Program-made: the position numbers and the translations under genes
Shown: one piece after another, positions 15,055 through 24,006 of the stretch
Layout: each line of letters opens with the position of its first letter
Numbering within the stretch: the first letter of the stretch is position 1
Source of the DNA: Mediterraneibacter glycyrrhizinilyticus
GTDB lineage: Bacteria; Bacillota; Clostridia; Lachnospirales; Lachnospiraceae
NCBI RefSeq assembly: GCF_016902345.1
Contig: NZ_JACJLR010000029.1
Span: 1-42,833 of the forward strand
Length of the DNA stretch: 42,833 bases
Reading direction: 5' to 3'
Notes under the pieces: generated by a model
The model's input: the letters and a program-made list of their open reading frames with translations, nothing else
What the model was told of the DNA's origin: nothing
Database searches by the model: none

Positions 15055-16725
15055 TTAAAACAGCCCTGTGATCCTGCCGTCTTCTGTCACATCAATCCCG
15101 TTTGCCGCCGGAACTTTCGGCAGTCCCGGCATTGTCATGATCGCGCCTGTCAAAGCGACCACGAAACCTGCTCCGGCACTGACATAGACTTCACGGATAT
15201 GGATATCAAAATTCTCCGGACGCCCCAGCTTCTTTGCATCGTCTGACAGAGAATACTGATTCTTTGCCATGCAGACAGGGAACGAACCGAAGCCCATGGA
15301 CTCGATCTTCGCGATCTGCCGCTGAGCAACCGGCTCATAGATGACACCCCGCGCACCGTAGATTTCTTTTGCGATCGTCTCGATCTTTTCCTGCAGAGAA
15401 AGGCTGTCCTCATAGAGAGTGTGGAAACTGCTTTCCTTGGACTCCAGCGTATCCAGCACTTTCTGGGCAAGAGCGATTCCACCCTCGCCGCCTTTCTCCC
15501 ATACTTCCGAGAGAGCGAACTCACATCCTCTCTCCTCACAGAACCTGCGGATATATTCATTCTCCGCATCTGTGTCCGTGATGAAAGAATTCAGCGTGAC
15601 GATCACAGGTACTCCATATTTCTGTATATTCTCAATATGTTTTTCGAGATTTACGATTCCTTTTGCAAGAGCGTCCAGATTTTCCTCTGCAAGATCGCTT
15701 TTTGCAACTCCACCATTATACTTCAAAGCGCGCACTGTTGCAACAAGAACGACAGCATCTGGTTTCAGTCCCGCCATCCGGCACTTGATATCAAAGAACT
15801 TCTCTGCCCCAAGATCCGCGCCGAAGCCTGCCTCCGTGATGGTAATGTCGCTGAGTTTGAGCGCCATTCGTGTCGCGCGCACACTATTGCAGCCATGGGC
15901 GATGTTGGCGAACGGTCCGCCGTGCACCAGCGCAGGTGTATGCTCCAGTGTCTGGATGAGATTGGGCTTAATGGCATCTTTGAGTAAAGCGGTCATGGCG
16001 CCGGTCGCTTTCAGGTCATCCGCGGTCACCGGATCCCCGTCAAAATTATACGCCACGATGATCTTTCCGAGCCTGCGTTTCAGATCCGCAAGGTCATTTG
16101 CAAGGCAGAGGATCGCCATGATCTCGGAAGCTACTGTGATGACAAAATGGTCTTCTCTCACCATGCCGTCCATCTTGTTTCCCAGTCCCACGACGATATT
16201 TCTGAGCACCCTGTCATTCATGTCCAGACAGCGTTTCCATACCACCTGTCTCGGATCGATCCTAAGAGCGTTGCCCTGCTGGATATGGTTATCAAGCATC
16301 GCCGCAAGTAGATTGTTCGCAGAAGTGATCGCATGGAAATCTCCCGTAAAATGAAGGTTCAGATCTTCCATCGGAACGACCTGGGCATAGCCGCCGCCTG
16401 CCGCGCCGCCCTTGATCCCGAAGCAGGGCCCAAGGGAAGGTTCGCGCAGTGCGATCAGCGCTTTCTTGCCCATTTTCGCCATCGCCTGGCCAAGCCCTAC
16501 CGTAGTCGTTGTCTTTCCCTCTCCTGCAGGAGTCGGGTTAATGGCAGTCACAAGGACCAGCTTTCCATCCTCGTTCTCCTTGATCCGGTCCCAGAGTTCG
16601 TCTGAGAGTTTTGCTTTATATTTCCCGTAAAACTCCAGTTCATCCTCTGCGATCCCGATCGTCGCCGCCACATCCTTGATGTGCATCATTTCCGCTTCCT
16701 GAGCGATCTGAATATCTGTCTTCAT
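15055..16725 (-). CDS. fhs: formate-tetrahydrofolate ligase
   Basis: A 556-residue ATP-dependent enzyme making 10-formyl-THF from formate and THF. It has the P-loop [15 protein letters not shown] (about 63-77) and [20 protein letters not shown] (about 93-112), where the Gly-rich segment binds the pterin or phosphate, plus [16 protein letters not shown] and the C-terminal [12 protein letters not shown]. Length is typical. In acetogenic or formate-using Clostridia it supplies purine and methyl groups. It follows ftsK by about 20 nt and precedes folD. Confidence 0.97.
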   Translation of the reverse strand: MKTDIQIAQEAEMMHIKDVAATIGIAEDELEFYGKYKAKLSDELWDRIKENEDGKLVLVTAINPTPAGEGKTTTTVGLGQAMAKMGKKALIALREPSLGPCFGIKGGAAGGGYAQVVPMEDLNLHFTGDFHAITSANNLLAAMLDNHIQQGNALRIDPRQVVWKRCLDMNDRVLRNIVVGLGNKMDGMVREDHFVITVASEIMAILCLANDLADLKRRLGKIIVAYNFDGDPVTADDLKATGAMTALLKDAIKPNLIQTLEHTPALVHGGPFANIAHGCNSVRATRMALKLSDITITEAGFGADLGAEKFFDIKCRMAGLKPDAVVLVATVRALKYNGGVAKSDLAEENLDALAKGIVNLEKHIENIQKYGVPVIVTLNSFITDTDAENEYIRRFCEERGCEFALSEVWEKGGEGGIALAQKVLDTLESKESSFHTLYEDSLSLQEKIETIAKEIYGARGVIYEPVAQRQIAKIESMGFGSFPVCMAKNQYSLSDDAKKLGRPENFDIHIREVYVSAGAGFVVALTGAIMTMPGLPKVPAANGIDVTEDGRITGLF

Positions 16726-16744
16726 TTTTTCTCCTCCTCTTCAT

Positions 16745-19363
16745 CTATGACTGTTCTTCTATGTACTGATCAAATTCTTCTTTCGTCATCAGGATCTTCC
16801 TCGGTTTGGTTCCTTCCTCCGGACCGACCACACCGGCTTGTGCAAGCTGGTCCATGATCCTGGCGGCACGGTTGAAACCGATCTTGAACATCCTCTGCAG
16901 CATGCCGATGGATGCCTTTTCCTTATCGATGATCAGTTTTCCCGCCTCGATAAAGTAAGCGTCATGCTCATCCCGGCTCTCTCCCGGCATGGTTTCCTGC
17001 TGACCAGGAAGATTTGTGTTCATATGTTCCTCAAGTTCGTTATTATAAGATGTATTTCCATTGTTGCTGATGAGATGATCCACCACCGACTGGACTTCCT
17101 TGTCGGAGACAAAGGACCCCTGTACACGGACGGGTTTTGGATATCCCGACGGATAAAAGAGCATGTCCCCTTTTCCCAGAAGTTTCTCAGCACCGTTCAT
17201 GTCGATGATCGTCCTGGAGTCAACACCGGATGAAACCGAAAACGCGATCCTGGAAGGCATATTTGCCTTGATCAGTCCGGTAATGACATTGACGGAAGGT
17301 CTCTGGGTCGCAAGGATCAGATGGAGCCCTGCCGCTCTGGCAAGCTGGGCGAGACGGCAGATAGCGCCTTCCACCTCTCCCGGAGCCACCATCATCAGGT
17401 CCGCGAGCTCATCGATGATAATGATGATCTGAGGAAGCTTCTTCTGCACATCGGCAGATGTCTCTCCTCTCTCCACCTTCTCGTTAAAGCCTTTCAGATC
17501 CCTGACATTATACTCTGCAAACAGTTTGTATCGTTTCTCCATCTCGGCAACTGCCCAGTTCAGGGCGCCTGCCGCTTTCTTTGGATCTGTCACGACCGGG
17601 ATCATCAGGTGCGGAATCCCGTTATATACACTCAGCTCCACCACTTTCGGATCCACCAGGATGAGTTTTACATCTTCCGGGTCTGCTTTGTAGATGATGC
17701 TCATGATCAGCGTGTTGATACATACTGATTTTCCTGAACCGGTAGCACCTGCCACAAGAAGATGCGGCATCTTCGCAATATCTGCAACAACTACCTTCCC
17801 CGCAATATCCTTTCCTACGGCGAATGTGATCGGTGAACTGCTTGACTGGAATTCTCTCGATTCCAGAAGGTCGCGCAGCATGACCGCAGTGTTCTCACTG
17901 TTGGGCACTTCGATGCCGACTGCCGCTTTTCCCGGGATCGGCGCTTCGATTCTCAGATCCGCAACAGCAAGGTTCAGCTTGATATCATCTGCCAGACCCA
18001 CGATCCGGCTCACCTTGACTCCCTGTTCCGGCTGGAGCTCATACCGCGTCACAGACGGACCACAGCTGGCGTTGGTCACATGTACTCCCACTCCAAAGTT
18101 CTGAAGCGTCTGCTCCAGTTTCTTTGCCGTTGCACGCAGATGAGCGTCAGAGTCACCGCCGCCTTTTTTTCCTCTCTTCAGCAAAGAGAGCGGAGGCGTG
18201 TGGTAAACGGGAAGCGTTTTCTCTTCACTTTCCCGTACCGCCTCGGCTACATTCTCTGTCTCGACAGCCACCGCTGCGGCATCCTGCCGGTTCTTTCTGC
18301 GTTTTGTCTTTGCCGGCTGATCTGAGGAGGCATCTGCCCCCGCCATTTCCTGCAGCCCAGGCTCCGCCTGCGTCGTCTCCGGCGCAGAAATGTTGGTCTG
18401 TGTGCCGGAAAGATCTGGCATCTCTTCTGTCTGGAATTCCTCTGCCGGCTCCGCCCTGTTTATAACGAAGAGATCCGGCTGTTCCTCCGGAAATCCGCTT
18501 TCCATCGGTCCGTCGAGAGTGAGTTCCTGAAGATCCGGATTTTTTCTCCGGCCGCGCCTTTTCTTTTCTCCGGAGCCCTTCTCCGGCTCAAGGGTGGTCG
18601 CAAAGGAGACGCCGGAAACTTTCCGGTCGGATCTTCTTCCGGAACTTTTTGCCGGCCCATTCGCGGCGGATCCATTTTCTTCTTCCCTGCGGCGCGCTTC
18701 CGCCTCCCGGCGTTCTTCTGCCTGGCGCGCCCGGATCACAGCTGTCTCCTGATGCTTCCGCTTCGCCTCCTCATACGCTTTTCTGCTCTTTCTGCCCAGA
18801 GGCGAGAGAAGAGACTTCTCCGTGATCAGAATGATACAGATGATAGCGAAGATGAAAAGCACCACATAGGTCCCGATCTCTCCGATCAGAGGACAGAGGA
18901 GGCTGACGATGCATCCTCCTGTCAGTCCTCCCGCGTTTCTGTGTTCACTGGACGCAGTATAATAGGACAGAATCTGCGTTCCTGCCCGGTACTGGTTGAA
19001 GATCAGTTCAAGGATCGCTGTCAGGATCAGGAAAAGGACAACTCCCGCAGCGATCTTTATGTAGGCGTGCGCGTTGCCTTTGTTTGAGATCAGAAAGGCA
19101 GTCACGCCGAACAGCACAAAAGGAAGCAGGTAGGCCATTGCTCCAAACAGTCCGAAAAATACAGAAGAAACGGTCTCCCCAGCCATTCCTCCCAGCCCGA
19201 AGTTACTCAGGCACAGCAGGATGCACACGGCAAGTGTCGCCAGAATGATGATCTCACTCCGGATCTCTGCATTCTGCTGCTGTTCTTTTTTGGTTGTCTG
19301 TGTGGTCTTCTTTTTTGGCGTGCTTCTTGTGCTTTTCTTACTTTTTGTCGATTTCGCAGCCAT
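16745..19363 (-). CDS. ftsK: DNA translocase FtsK/SpoIIIE
   Basis: An 872-residue membrane-bound DNA pump that clears chromosomes from the division or sporulation septum. A Lys/Ser/Thr-rich N-terminus precedes four hydrophobic segments (about 35-180, e.g. IIILATLAVCILLCLSNFGL). A long charged linker (about 190-400) follows, and then the motor with Walker A VAGATGSGKSVCIN (about 540), Walker B IIIIDELADLMM, and ILATQRPSVNVITG. The C-terminal gamma winged helix (about 800-872: IDKEKASIGMLQRMFKIGFN) reads polar KOPS/SRS sequences. The gene has its own promoter overlapping the tepA stop. Confidence 0.95.
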   Translation of the reverse strand: MAAKSTKSKKSTRSTPKKKTTQTTKKEQQQNAEIRSEIIILATLAVCILLCLSNFGLGGMAGETVSSVFFGLFGAMAYLLPFVLFGVTAFLISNKGNAHAYIKIAAGVVLFLILTAILELIFNQYRAGTQILSYYTASSEHRNAGGLTGGCIVSLLCPLIGEIGTYVVLFIFAIICIILITEKSLLSPLGRKSRKAYEEAKRKHQETAVIRARQAEERREAEARRREEENGSAANGPAKSSGRRSDRKVSGVSFATTLEPEKGSGEKKRRGRRKNPDLQELTLDGPMESGFPEEQPDLFVINRAEPAEEFQTEEMPDLSGTQTNISAPETTQAEPGLQEMAGADASSDQPAKTKRRKNRQDAAAVAVETENVAEAVRESEEKTLPVYHTPPLSLLKRGKKGGGDSDAHLRATAKKLEQTLQNFGVGVHVTNASCGPSVTRYELQPEQGVKVSRIVGLADDIKLNLAVADLRIEAPIPGKAAVGIEVPNSENTAVMLRDLLESREFQSSSSPITFAVGKDIAGKVVVADIAKMPHLLVAGATGSGKSVCINTLIMSIIYKADPEDVKLILVDPKVVELSVYNGIPHLMIPVVTDPKKAAGALNWAVAEMEKRYKLFAEYNVRDLKGFNEKVERGETSADVQKKLPQIIIIIDELADLMMVAPGEVEGAICRLAQLARAAGLHLILATQRPSVNVITGLIKANMPSRIAFSVSSGVDSRTIIDMNGAEKLLGKGDMLFYPSGYPKPVRVQGSFVSDKEVQSVVDHLISNNGNTSYNNELEEHMNTNLPGQQETMPGESRDEHDAYFIEAGKLIIDKEKASIGMLQRMFKIGFNRAARIMDQLAQAGVVGPEEGTKPRKILMTKEEFDQYIEEQS

Positions 19364-19399
19364 GTAAATCCCCCTTGTTAATTAAACATACTATAAATT

Positions 19400-19428
19400 A
19401 GTATAACATTTTTTAAAATCCGTGTCAT
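19400..19428 (-). promoter_or_regulatory. promoter of ftsK
   Basis: ATGACA (19423-19428) and TATACT (19400-19405) are spaced by 17 nt, reading toward ftsK and overlapping the end of tepA. Transcription would start around 19393, about 30 nt before the ATG. Confidence 0.55.
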
Positions 19429-20114
19429 CACCCTTTTTTTATCAACTCCCTCAGCTTTGCATACGCCTGGCTGATCCCGCCGACCTCATCTATGATCCCC
19501 TCTCTGACAGCCTCCTCCCCTTCAAGCATCGTTCCCACATCTTTTACCAGCTGTGTGGAGTCGAGCATCAGTTCAAGAAGGCGTTCCTGAGAGATGCGAG
19601 AATGTCCGGAGATGAACCTGGCAATCCGGTCCTGAGTCTTCTCCATGTTCCTGTAGCTTTGTATCACACCGATGAACATCCCGGTGGAGCGCACAGGATG
19701 TACGATCATCGTCCCGGTCGGAACGATAAAAGAATAATCTGCTGAGACGGCAAGCGGGCCTCCTATGGAATGGCTCCCTCCCAGGACAAGGGATACCGTA
19801 GGCTTGCTGAGAGAAGCGATCATCTCTGCGATCGCAAGCCCGGCTTCCACATCTCCTCCAAGGGTGTTTAGAAGGATGAGAACCCCCTCCGTCTCCTCAT
19901 CCGCCTCGATCTGTGCAAGCCGCGGAAGCAGGTGTTCATACTTTGTCGCCTTTGTGTTTCCCGATACAGCTTCGTGGCCTTCGATCTCCCCTATGATCGT
20001 CAGAAGCTGTATTCTCTGTTCCCCGCTCTTTTTTTCTAATTTCAGCGTCCCCATCTCACGGATCTCATTGTTTTCTTTTTCTCTCGTTGTCTGTTCCTGT
20101 TCGTCTCTGCTCAT
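19428..20114 (-). CDS. tepA: TepA/ClpP-like serine protease
   Basis: A 228-residue ClpP-fold protein of the translocation-enhancing (TepA) type. The sequence has HLLPRLAQIEADEETEGVLI, then LNTLGGDVEAGLAIAEMIASL (oxyanion/strand region), GGSHSIGGPLAVSADYSF (nucleophile Ser in SHSIGGPLA, about 133), and a His in TMIVHPVRSTGMFIG. TepA in Bacillus is linked to protein export and signal-peptide breakdown; true ClpP has a different entrance loop. The start at 20114 has GGGAGG 9 nt upstream, whereas an ATG at 20123 abuts that site. Its place beside ftsK is common in Clostridia. Confidence 0.88.
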   Translation of the reverse strand: MSRDEQEQTTREKENNEIREMGTLKLEKKSGEQRIQLLTIIGEIEGHEAVSGNTKATKYEHLLPRLAQIEADEETEGVLILLNTLGGDVEAGLAIAEMIASLSKPTVSLVLGGSHSIGGPLAVSADYSFIVPTGTMIVHPVRSTGMFIGVIQSYRNMEKTQDRIARFISGHSRISQERLLELMLDSTQLVKDVGTMLEGEEAVREGIIDEVGGISQAYAKLRELIKKG

Positions 20115-20182
20115 TTTAACCATCCTCCCCTGTTGTCAGATGGTCATTAGTATTTGAAGAAAAGAACTTTTTTATACGGTGA

Positions 20183-20222
20183 CAAAAAATGGCATGGATG
20201 TAATTGTATACATCCATACCAT
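20183..20222 (-). terminator. terminator of metY
   Basis: A 14-bp near-perfect stem (ATGGTATGGATGTA / TACATCCATGCCAT, minus strand) with a 6-nt loop is followed by TTTTTTGTC. It lies just past the metY stop. Confidence 0.88.
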
Positions 20223-20228
20223 TCAAAA

Positions 20229-21503
20229 TCATCTCAGTGCCTGCTCTACGTCGGCAATGATATCTTCCACATTTTCAATTCCCACGCTGAAGCGGATCAG
20301 ATCCGGCTGAACGCCTGCCTCGAGCAGTTCCTGCTCGTTCATCTGGCGGTGCGTATGGCTTGCCGGATGAAGGACGCAGCTCCTTGCATCCGCAACATGT
20401 GTCACGATCGCGACCATTTTCAGTTTATCCATCATCTCAACAGCTGCATCTCTGCCACCCTTCAGACCGAAGGTAAGGACTCCGCATGTGCCGTTCGGCA
20501 TATATTTCTGAGCGAGATCATAGTATTTGTCTCCCGGCAGGGACGGATAGCTGACCCATGCCACTTTGTCATGTTCTTTCAGATACTGTGCGACTTTCAG
20601 AGCATTCTCACAGTGTCTCGGCATCCTCAGGTGAAGGGTCTCAAGACCGATATTCAGGAGAAATGCGTTCTGTGGCGACTGGATGGAGCCCAGGTCTCTC
20701 ATGAGCTGTGCCGTCGCTTTTGTTATATAGGCGCCTTTCCCGAATTTCTTTGTGTAAACGATGCCATGATATGTCTCGTCGGGAGTGGTAAGTCCCGGGA
20801 ATTTATCCCCATGTGCATCCCAGTCAAAGTTTCCGCTGTCCACGATCGCGCCACCGACACACGCTGCATGTCCGTCCATGTATTTTGTCGTTGAGTGTGT
20901 GACGATATCTGCTCCCCATTCAAACGGACGGCAGTTGATCGGTGTGGCAAATGTGTTATCCACGATGAATGGAACGCCATGACGGTGCGCCGCTTCTGCG
21001 AGCTTCTCAAAGTCAAGCACCACAAGCGCCGGGTTGGCGATGGATTCGCCGAATACAGCTTTCGTGTTATCACGAAAAGCCGCTTCCAGCTCTTCCGGTG
21101 TACAGTCCGGATCCACAAATGTCGCATCAACGCCCATCTTGCGGATCGTGTGCGCATAGAGATTGTATGTACCACCGTAAAGCGCAGACGCACATACAAT
21201 GTGGTCCCCGGCCTGGGCGATGTTCATGACTGCGTAGAAGTTAGCTGCCTGCCCGGACGATGTGAGCATTGCAGCAACACCGCCCTCCAGGTCGCAGATC
21301 TTGGCGGCTACCGCATCGTTGGTCGGATTTTGAAGACGGGTATAAAAATATCCCGACTCTTCCAGATCGAACAGACGTCCCATCTGCTCGCTTGAAGTAT
21401 AGCGGAATGTGGTGCTCTGATAGATCGGGAGCACCCTCGCCTCCCCATTTCCCGGTTCATAACCTGACTGTATGCATTTTGTCTCAATTCTGTAGTCGCT
21501 CAT
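20229..21503 (-). CDS. metY: O-acetylhomoserine aminocarboxypropyltransferase/cysteine synthase
   Basis: A 424-residue PLP enzyme of the Cys/Met metabolism family that adds sulfide to O-acetylhomoserine to form homocysteine. Motifs are YTRLQNPTNDAV (about 54-65), SSGQAANFY (about 82-90), and the PLP-binding DIVTHSTTKYMDGH with Lys207. The C-terminus has RSCVLHPASHTHRQM, typical of MetY rather than cystathionine gamma-lyase. Length (~425) also favours MetY. It follows yebC by 33 nt with GGAGGAG before the ATG, so it is probably on the yebC transcript. No SAM riboswitch is seen in this short gap. Confidence 0.92.
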   Translation of the reverse strand: MSDYRIETKCIQSGYEPGNGEARVLPIYQSTTFRYTSSEQMGRLFDLEESGYFYTRLQNPTNDAVAAKICDLEGGVAAMLTSSGQAANFYAVMNIAQAGDHIVCASALYGGTYNLYAHTIRKMGVDATFVDPDCTPEELEAAFRDNTKAVFGESIANPALVVLDFEKLAEAAHRHGVPFIVDNTFATPINCRPFEWGADIVTHSTTKYMDGHAACVGGAIVDSGNFDWDAHGDKFPGLTTPDETYHGIVYTKKFGKGAYITKATAQLMRDLGSIQSPQNAFLLNIGLETLHLRMPRHCENALKVAQYLKEHDKVAWVSYPSLPGDKYYDLAQKYMPNGTCGVLTFGLKGGRDAAVEMMDKLKMVAIVTHVADARSCVLHPASHTHRQMNEQELLEAGVQPDLIRFSVGIENVEDIIADVEQALR

Positions 21504-21536
21504 CTGCTTCTCCTCCTGTTTCTGTCTTATTTTGTC

Positions 21537-22268
21537 TTACTCGTTCCAGTTGTGATATACATCCTGCACGTCGTCATCTTCCTCCAGAAGATCCAGTGTT
21601 TTCTGGATGTTCTTGATGTCCTCCTCGTTTGTCAGTTCCACATAGGTCTGCGGGATCATCGTCACCTCTGCGGAAGCCATCACGATGCCTTCTTCTTCCA
21701 GTTTCAGGCGGACATCGCTGAAGCTTTCCGGATCAGTGAGAATCTCGTAGCTCTCTTCATCCTCGGAAAAATCTTCTGCCCCTGCATCCAGCGCGAGCAT
21801 CATCAGCTCATCCGGATCCATATCACAGTCTTCCTTTGCAACGAAGATCTGTCCTTTTTCGTCAAACATGAAAGAGACACATCCCGGTGTCCCGACATTT
21901 CCGCTTCCCTTTGTAAATGCATTTCTCACATTGGAAGCGGTCCTGTTCTTGTTATCTGTCAGAGTCTTCACGATGATCGCCGTTCCGTTCGGTCCGTATC
22001 CTTCATATGTAATATGCTCGTAATTATCTCCCGAGCCCTCGCCTGCTGCTTTCTTGATATTTCTTTCAATGGTATCATTCGGCATATTATTGGACTTTGC
22101 CTTTGCGATTACGTCGCGGAGCCTGCTGTTGTTCGCCGGATCCGGACCGCCGCCCTCTTTTACCGCAACAGCGAGCTCACGTCCGATCTTGGTGAAGATC
22201 TTACCCTTCGCCGCGTCATTTTTCTCTTTTTTGTGTTTGATATTCGCAAATTTCGAATGTCCTGACAT
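21537..22268 (-). CDS. YebC/PmpR family regulator or translation factor
   Basis: A 243-residue protein opening with the family signature [20 protein letters not shown] and containing [34 protein letters not shown] and [14 protein letters not shown]. YebC-like proteins were first described as DNA-binding regulators; at least some act on ribosomes stalled at polyproline. Length is standard. A good ribosome site (AAGGAGATTTGAGAG) and a promoter at 22339-22367 precede it. Confidence 0.95.
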   Translation of the reverse strand: MSGHSKFANIKHKKEKNDAAKGKIFTKIGRELAVAVKEGGGPDPANNSRLRDVIAKAKSNNMPNDTIERNIKKAAGEGSGDNYEHITYEGYGPNGTAIIVKTLTDNKNRTASNVRNAFTKGSGNVGTPGCVSFMFDEKGQIFVAKEDCDMDPDELMMLALDAGAEDFSEDEESYEILTDPESFSDVRLKLEEEGIVMASAEVTMIPQTYVELTNEEDIKNIQKTLDLLEEDDDVQDVYHNWNE

Positions 22269-22338
22269 CTCTCAAATCTCCTTTTTCTTTATGTGATCAT
22301 ATTTATTTAACATACAATAATGCATACTGCGCCTTACA

Positions 22339-22367
22339 ATTTTATCATTCTTTTCACATTCTGTAAA
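22339..22367 (-). promoter_or_regulatory. promoter of yebC-metY
   Basis: TTTACA (22362-22367) and TAAAAT (22339-22344) with a 17-nt spacer read toward yebC. The -35 lies about 13 nt past the mazF stop, and no strong terminator is seen between them. Confidence 0.65.
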
Positions 22368-22379
22368 GACCGCCGAGAA

Positions 22380-22727
22380 CTATGTAGGAAGTTCAAGACT
22401 GATACAGATCGCCTCGTCCACTTTTCGCATCATGGCCGGGTCGATATGGCATACAAATTCTTTCAGCCTCTGCTTGTCGATCGTCCGGATCTGCTCCAGC
22501 AGGATAACTGAGTTCTTTACGATCCTGTAATTTTTCGCGCTGATCTCGATATGTGTCGGAAGTTTCGCCTTGTTCATTTTTGAAGTGATGGCTGCGCATA
22601 TGATCGTCGGGCTGTGCCTGTTTCCCACATTGTTCTGGATAACCAGAACAGGTCTGATCCCGCCCTGTTCTGAGCCCACCACCGGACTGAGGTCCGCATA
22701 ATAGATATCTCCACGTCTGATGACCAA
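22380..22727 (-). CDS. mazF: MazF/EndoA (PemK-family) endoribonuclease toxin
   Basis: A 115-residue PemK/MazF-fold RNase that cuts single-stranded mRNA at short motifs. The sequence reads [20 protein letters not shown], then [36 protein letters not shown], and [16 protein letters not shown], very close to Bacillus EndoA. I start it at the TTG at 22727. GGAG lies 10 nt upstream, and homologs begin MI(I/V)(R/K)RG, three residues after the GTG at 22736, for which the same GGAG is only 1 nt away. No MazE/EndoAI-sized antitoxin precedes it: only about 100 nt separates it from alr. It belongs to the nnrDE-alr group. Confidence 0.93.
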   Translation of the reverse strand: MVIRRGDIYYADLSPVVGSEQGGIRPVLVIQNNVGNRHSPTIICAAITSKMNKAKLPTHIEISAKNYRIVKNSVILLEQIRTIDKQRLKEFVCHIDPAMMRKVDEAICISLELPT

Positions 22728-22749
22728 TTCTTTCACACTCCGATCCCAT

Positions 22750-22815
22750 TTACTGTTCTTCCGCCTCTTCTTTTGCGGATACTTCAGTATTTCCGGTTTT
22801 CTCGGATGTATTCAT
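22750..22815 (-). other. 21-codon acidic open frame before mazF
   Basis: A frame beginning [12 protein letters not shown] and ending EEAEEQ is the only open frame of note between alr and mazF. It overlaps, in an ATGA, a preceding 8-residue frame (MALRLKIE, start 22838). The acidic disordered tail resembles the end of a MazE-type antitoxin in charge only. No clear ribosome site. It could be an antitoxin remnant, a leader peptide or chance. Confidence 0.2.
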
Positions 22816-22842
22816 TCAATTTTCAGCCGCAGAGCCATTCCG

Positions 22843-24006
22843 TCAGAAGCAGTCTGTCTGCTCTGTGATCTCTCCGTTCCTCCAGTATTCACGCGGGATC
22901 CTTTTCCCAAGGCAGCAGACAAACTCATAGTTAAACCTTCCGCTTAAAGATGCCAGGTCTTCCACCAGGATCCTGTCGTCCCCGTCCGAACCGATAAGGA
23001 CCACCTGATCCATAAACTTTGTCTCCGGGATCCGGGTCACATCCACCATGAACTGATCCATGCAGACCCTTCCCAGGATCGGAGCCCGCTTTCCGTGGAT
23101 AAGGACATACCCTTTATTGGAAAGAGAACGCGGATAGCCGTCCCCGTATCCCACGGGTATGGTCGCCACCCGCATCTTTTCTTTCGCCACAAAGGTTCCG
23201 CCGTAACTGATCGCGGTTCCCGGCTCAACATCTTTGACAAAGCTGACGTGGCTTATGAGCCGGAGTGCCGGTTTCAGGTCCACTGCATCTTTCTTGACCT
23301 CATCGGAAGGATACATCCCGTAAGTCGATATCCCCGCCCGGGCAAGGTCATGCTTCATATCCGGAAAATCGATGATCCCTGCGCTGTTGTCGCAGTCATA
23401 ATAGCGGATCTCAATCTTTCGCTTCTCCATCGCTTCCTTCATCCACAGGAATTTCTCGTGCTGTCCGAGTGTATAGGTTTTATCCTTCTCATCGGCTTTT
23501 GCAAAATGAGTAAACATGGCTTCTATCCTGGCATTGGGCAGACGGCCGATCCTTGCGATCGCATCCGCGCTTTCTTTCTTCACCGGAAATCCGATTCTTC
23601 CCATCCCGGTGTCGATCTTGATATGAAAATAAACCTGTCTGCCAAGCCGTACTGCCGTATCAGACATCTGCTGTGCCATTTCCTCTGTGTACACAGCAGC
23701 ACGGATATCATTTTCGATCATATCTTCGTACTCGTCAGGGAAAACACATCCCAGGACAAGGATCGGCTTTCTGATCCCCTGTTTTCTCAGAACGATACCT
23801 TCTCCCAGACATGCCACGGCATACCCCCAGACATAGGGCACCTCCTCAAACATTCTGGCGATGGGAACTGCGCCGTGACCGTAGCCGTCCGTTTTGATAA
23901 CTGCGATCAGCCTGCTGTCCCCTCCGATCCTTTTTTTCATCTGTTCCATATTGTATAAGATCGCATCCAGATCTATCTCTGCACAGACCCTGCTGTATTT
24001 TTTCAT
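22843..24006 (-). CDS. alr: alanine racemase
   Basis: A 387-residue fold-type III PLP enzyme that makes D-alanine for peptidoglycan. It has AEIDLDAILYNMEQM at the start, AVIKTDGYGHGAVPIAR with PLP Lys38, FHIKIDTGMGRIGF, YDCDNSAGIID, GISTYGMYPSD, and the C-terminal domain with VGYGDGYPRSLSNKG (catalytic Tyr region) and VCMDQFMVDVT. I place the start at the ATG at 24006: it overlaps the nnrDE stop (ATGA) and has GAGGAG 11 nt upstream; homologs begin near this point. Alr downstream of nnrDE and upstream of MazF is a common Firmicutes order. Confidence 0.95.
   Translation of the reverse strand: MKKYSRVCAEIDLDAILYNMEQMKKRIGGDSRLIAVIKTDGYGHGAVPIARMFEEVPYVWGYAVACLGEGIVLRKQGIRKPILVLGCVFPDEYEDMIENDIRAAVYTEEMAQQMSDTAVRLGRQVYFHIKIDTGMGRIGFPVKKESADAIARIGRLPNARIEAMFTHFAKADEKDKTYTLGQHEKFLWMKEAMEKRKIEIRYYDCDNSAGIIDFPDMKHDLARAGISTYGMYPSDEVKKDAVDLKPALRLISHVSFVKDVEPGTAISYGGTFVAKEKMRVATIPVGYGDGYPRSLSNKGYVLIHGKRAPILGRVCMDQFMVDVTRIPETKFMDQVVLIGSDGDDRILVEDLASLSGRFNYEFVCCLGKRIPREYWRNGEITEQTDCF

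Noticed and set aside
15419..16354. 311-codon plus-strand open frame
   Set aside because: Antisense to fhs, low-complexity Ser/Arg-rich translation, no start signal.
16726..16744. THF riboswitch before fhs
   Set aside because: Only about 20 nt separates ftsK and fhs, too short for one.
21504..21536. SAM riboswitch before metY
   Set aside because: The gap is 33 nt and holds just a ribosome site.
22393..22749. 118-codon minus-strand frame overlapping mazF
   Set aside because: It covers the same bases as mazF in another register; the mazF frame matches the EndoA family throughout.
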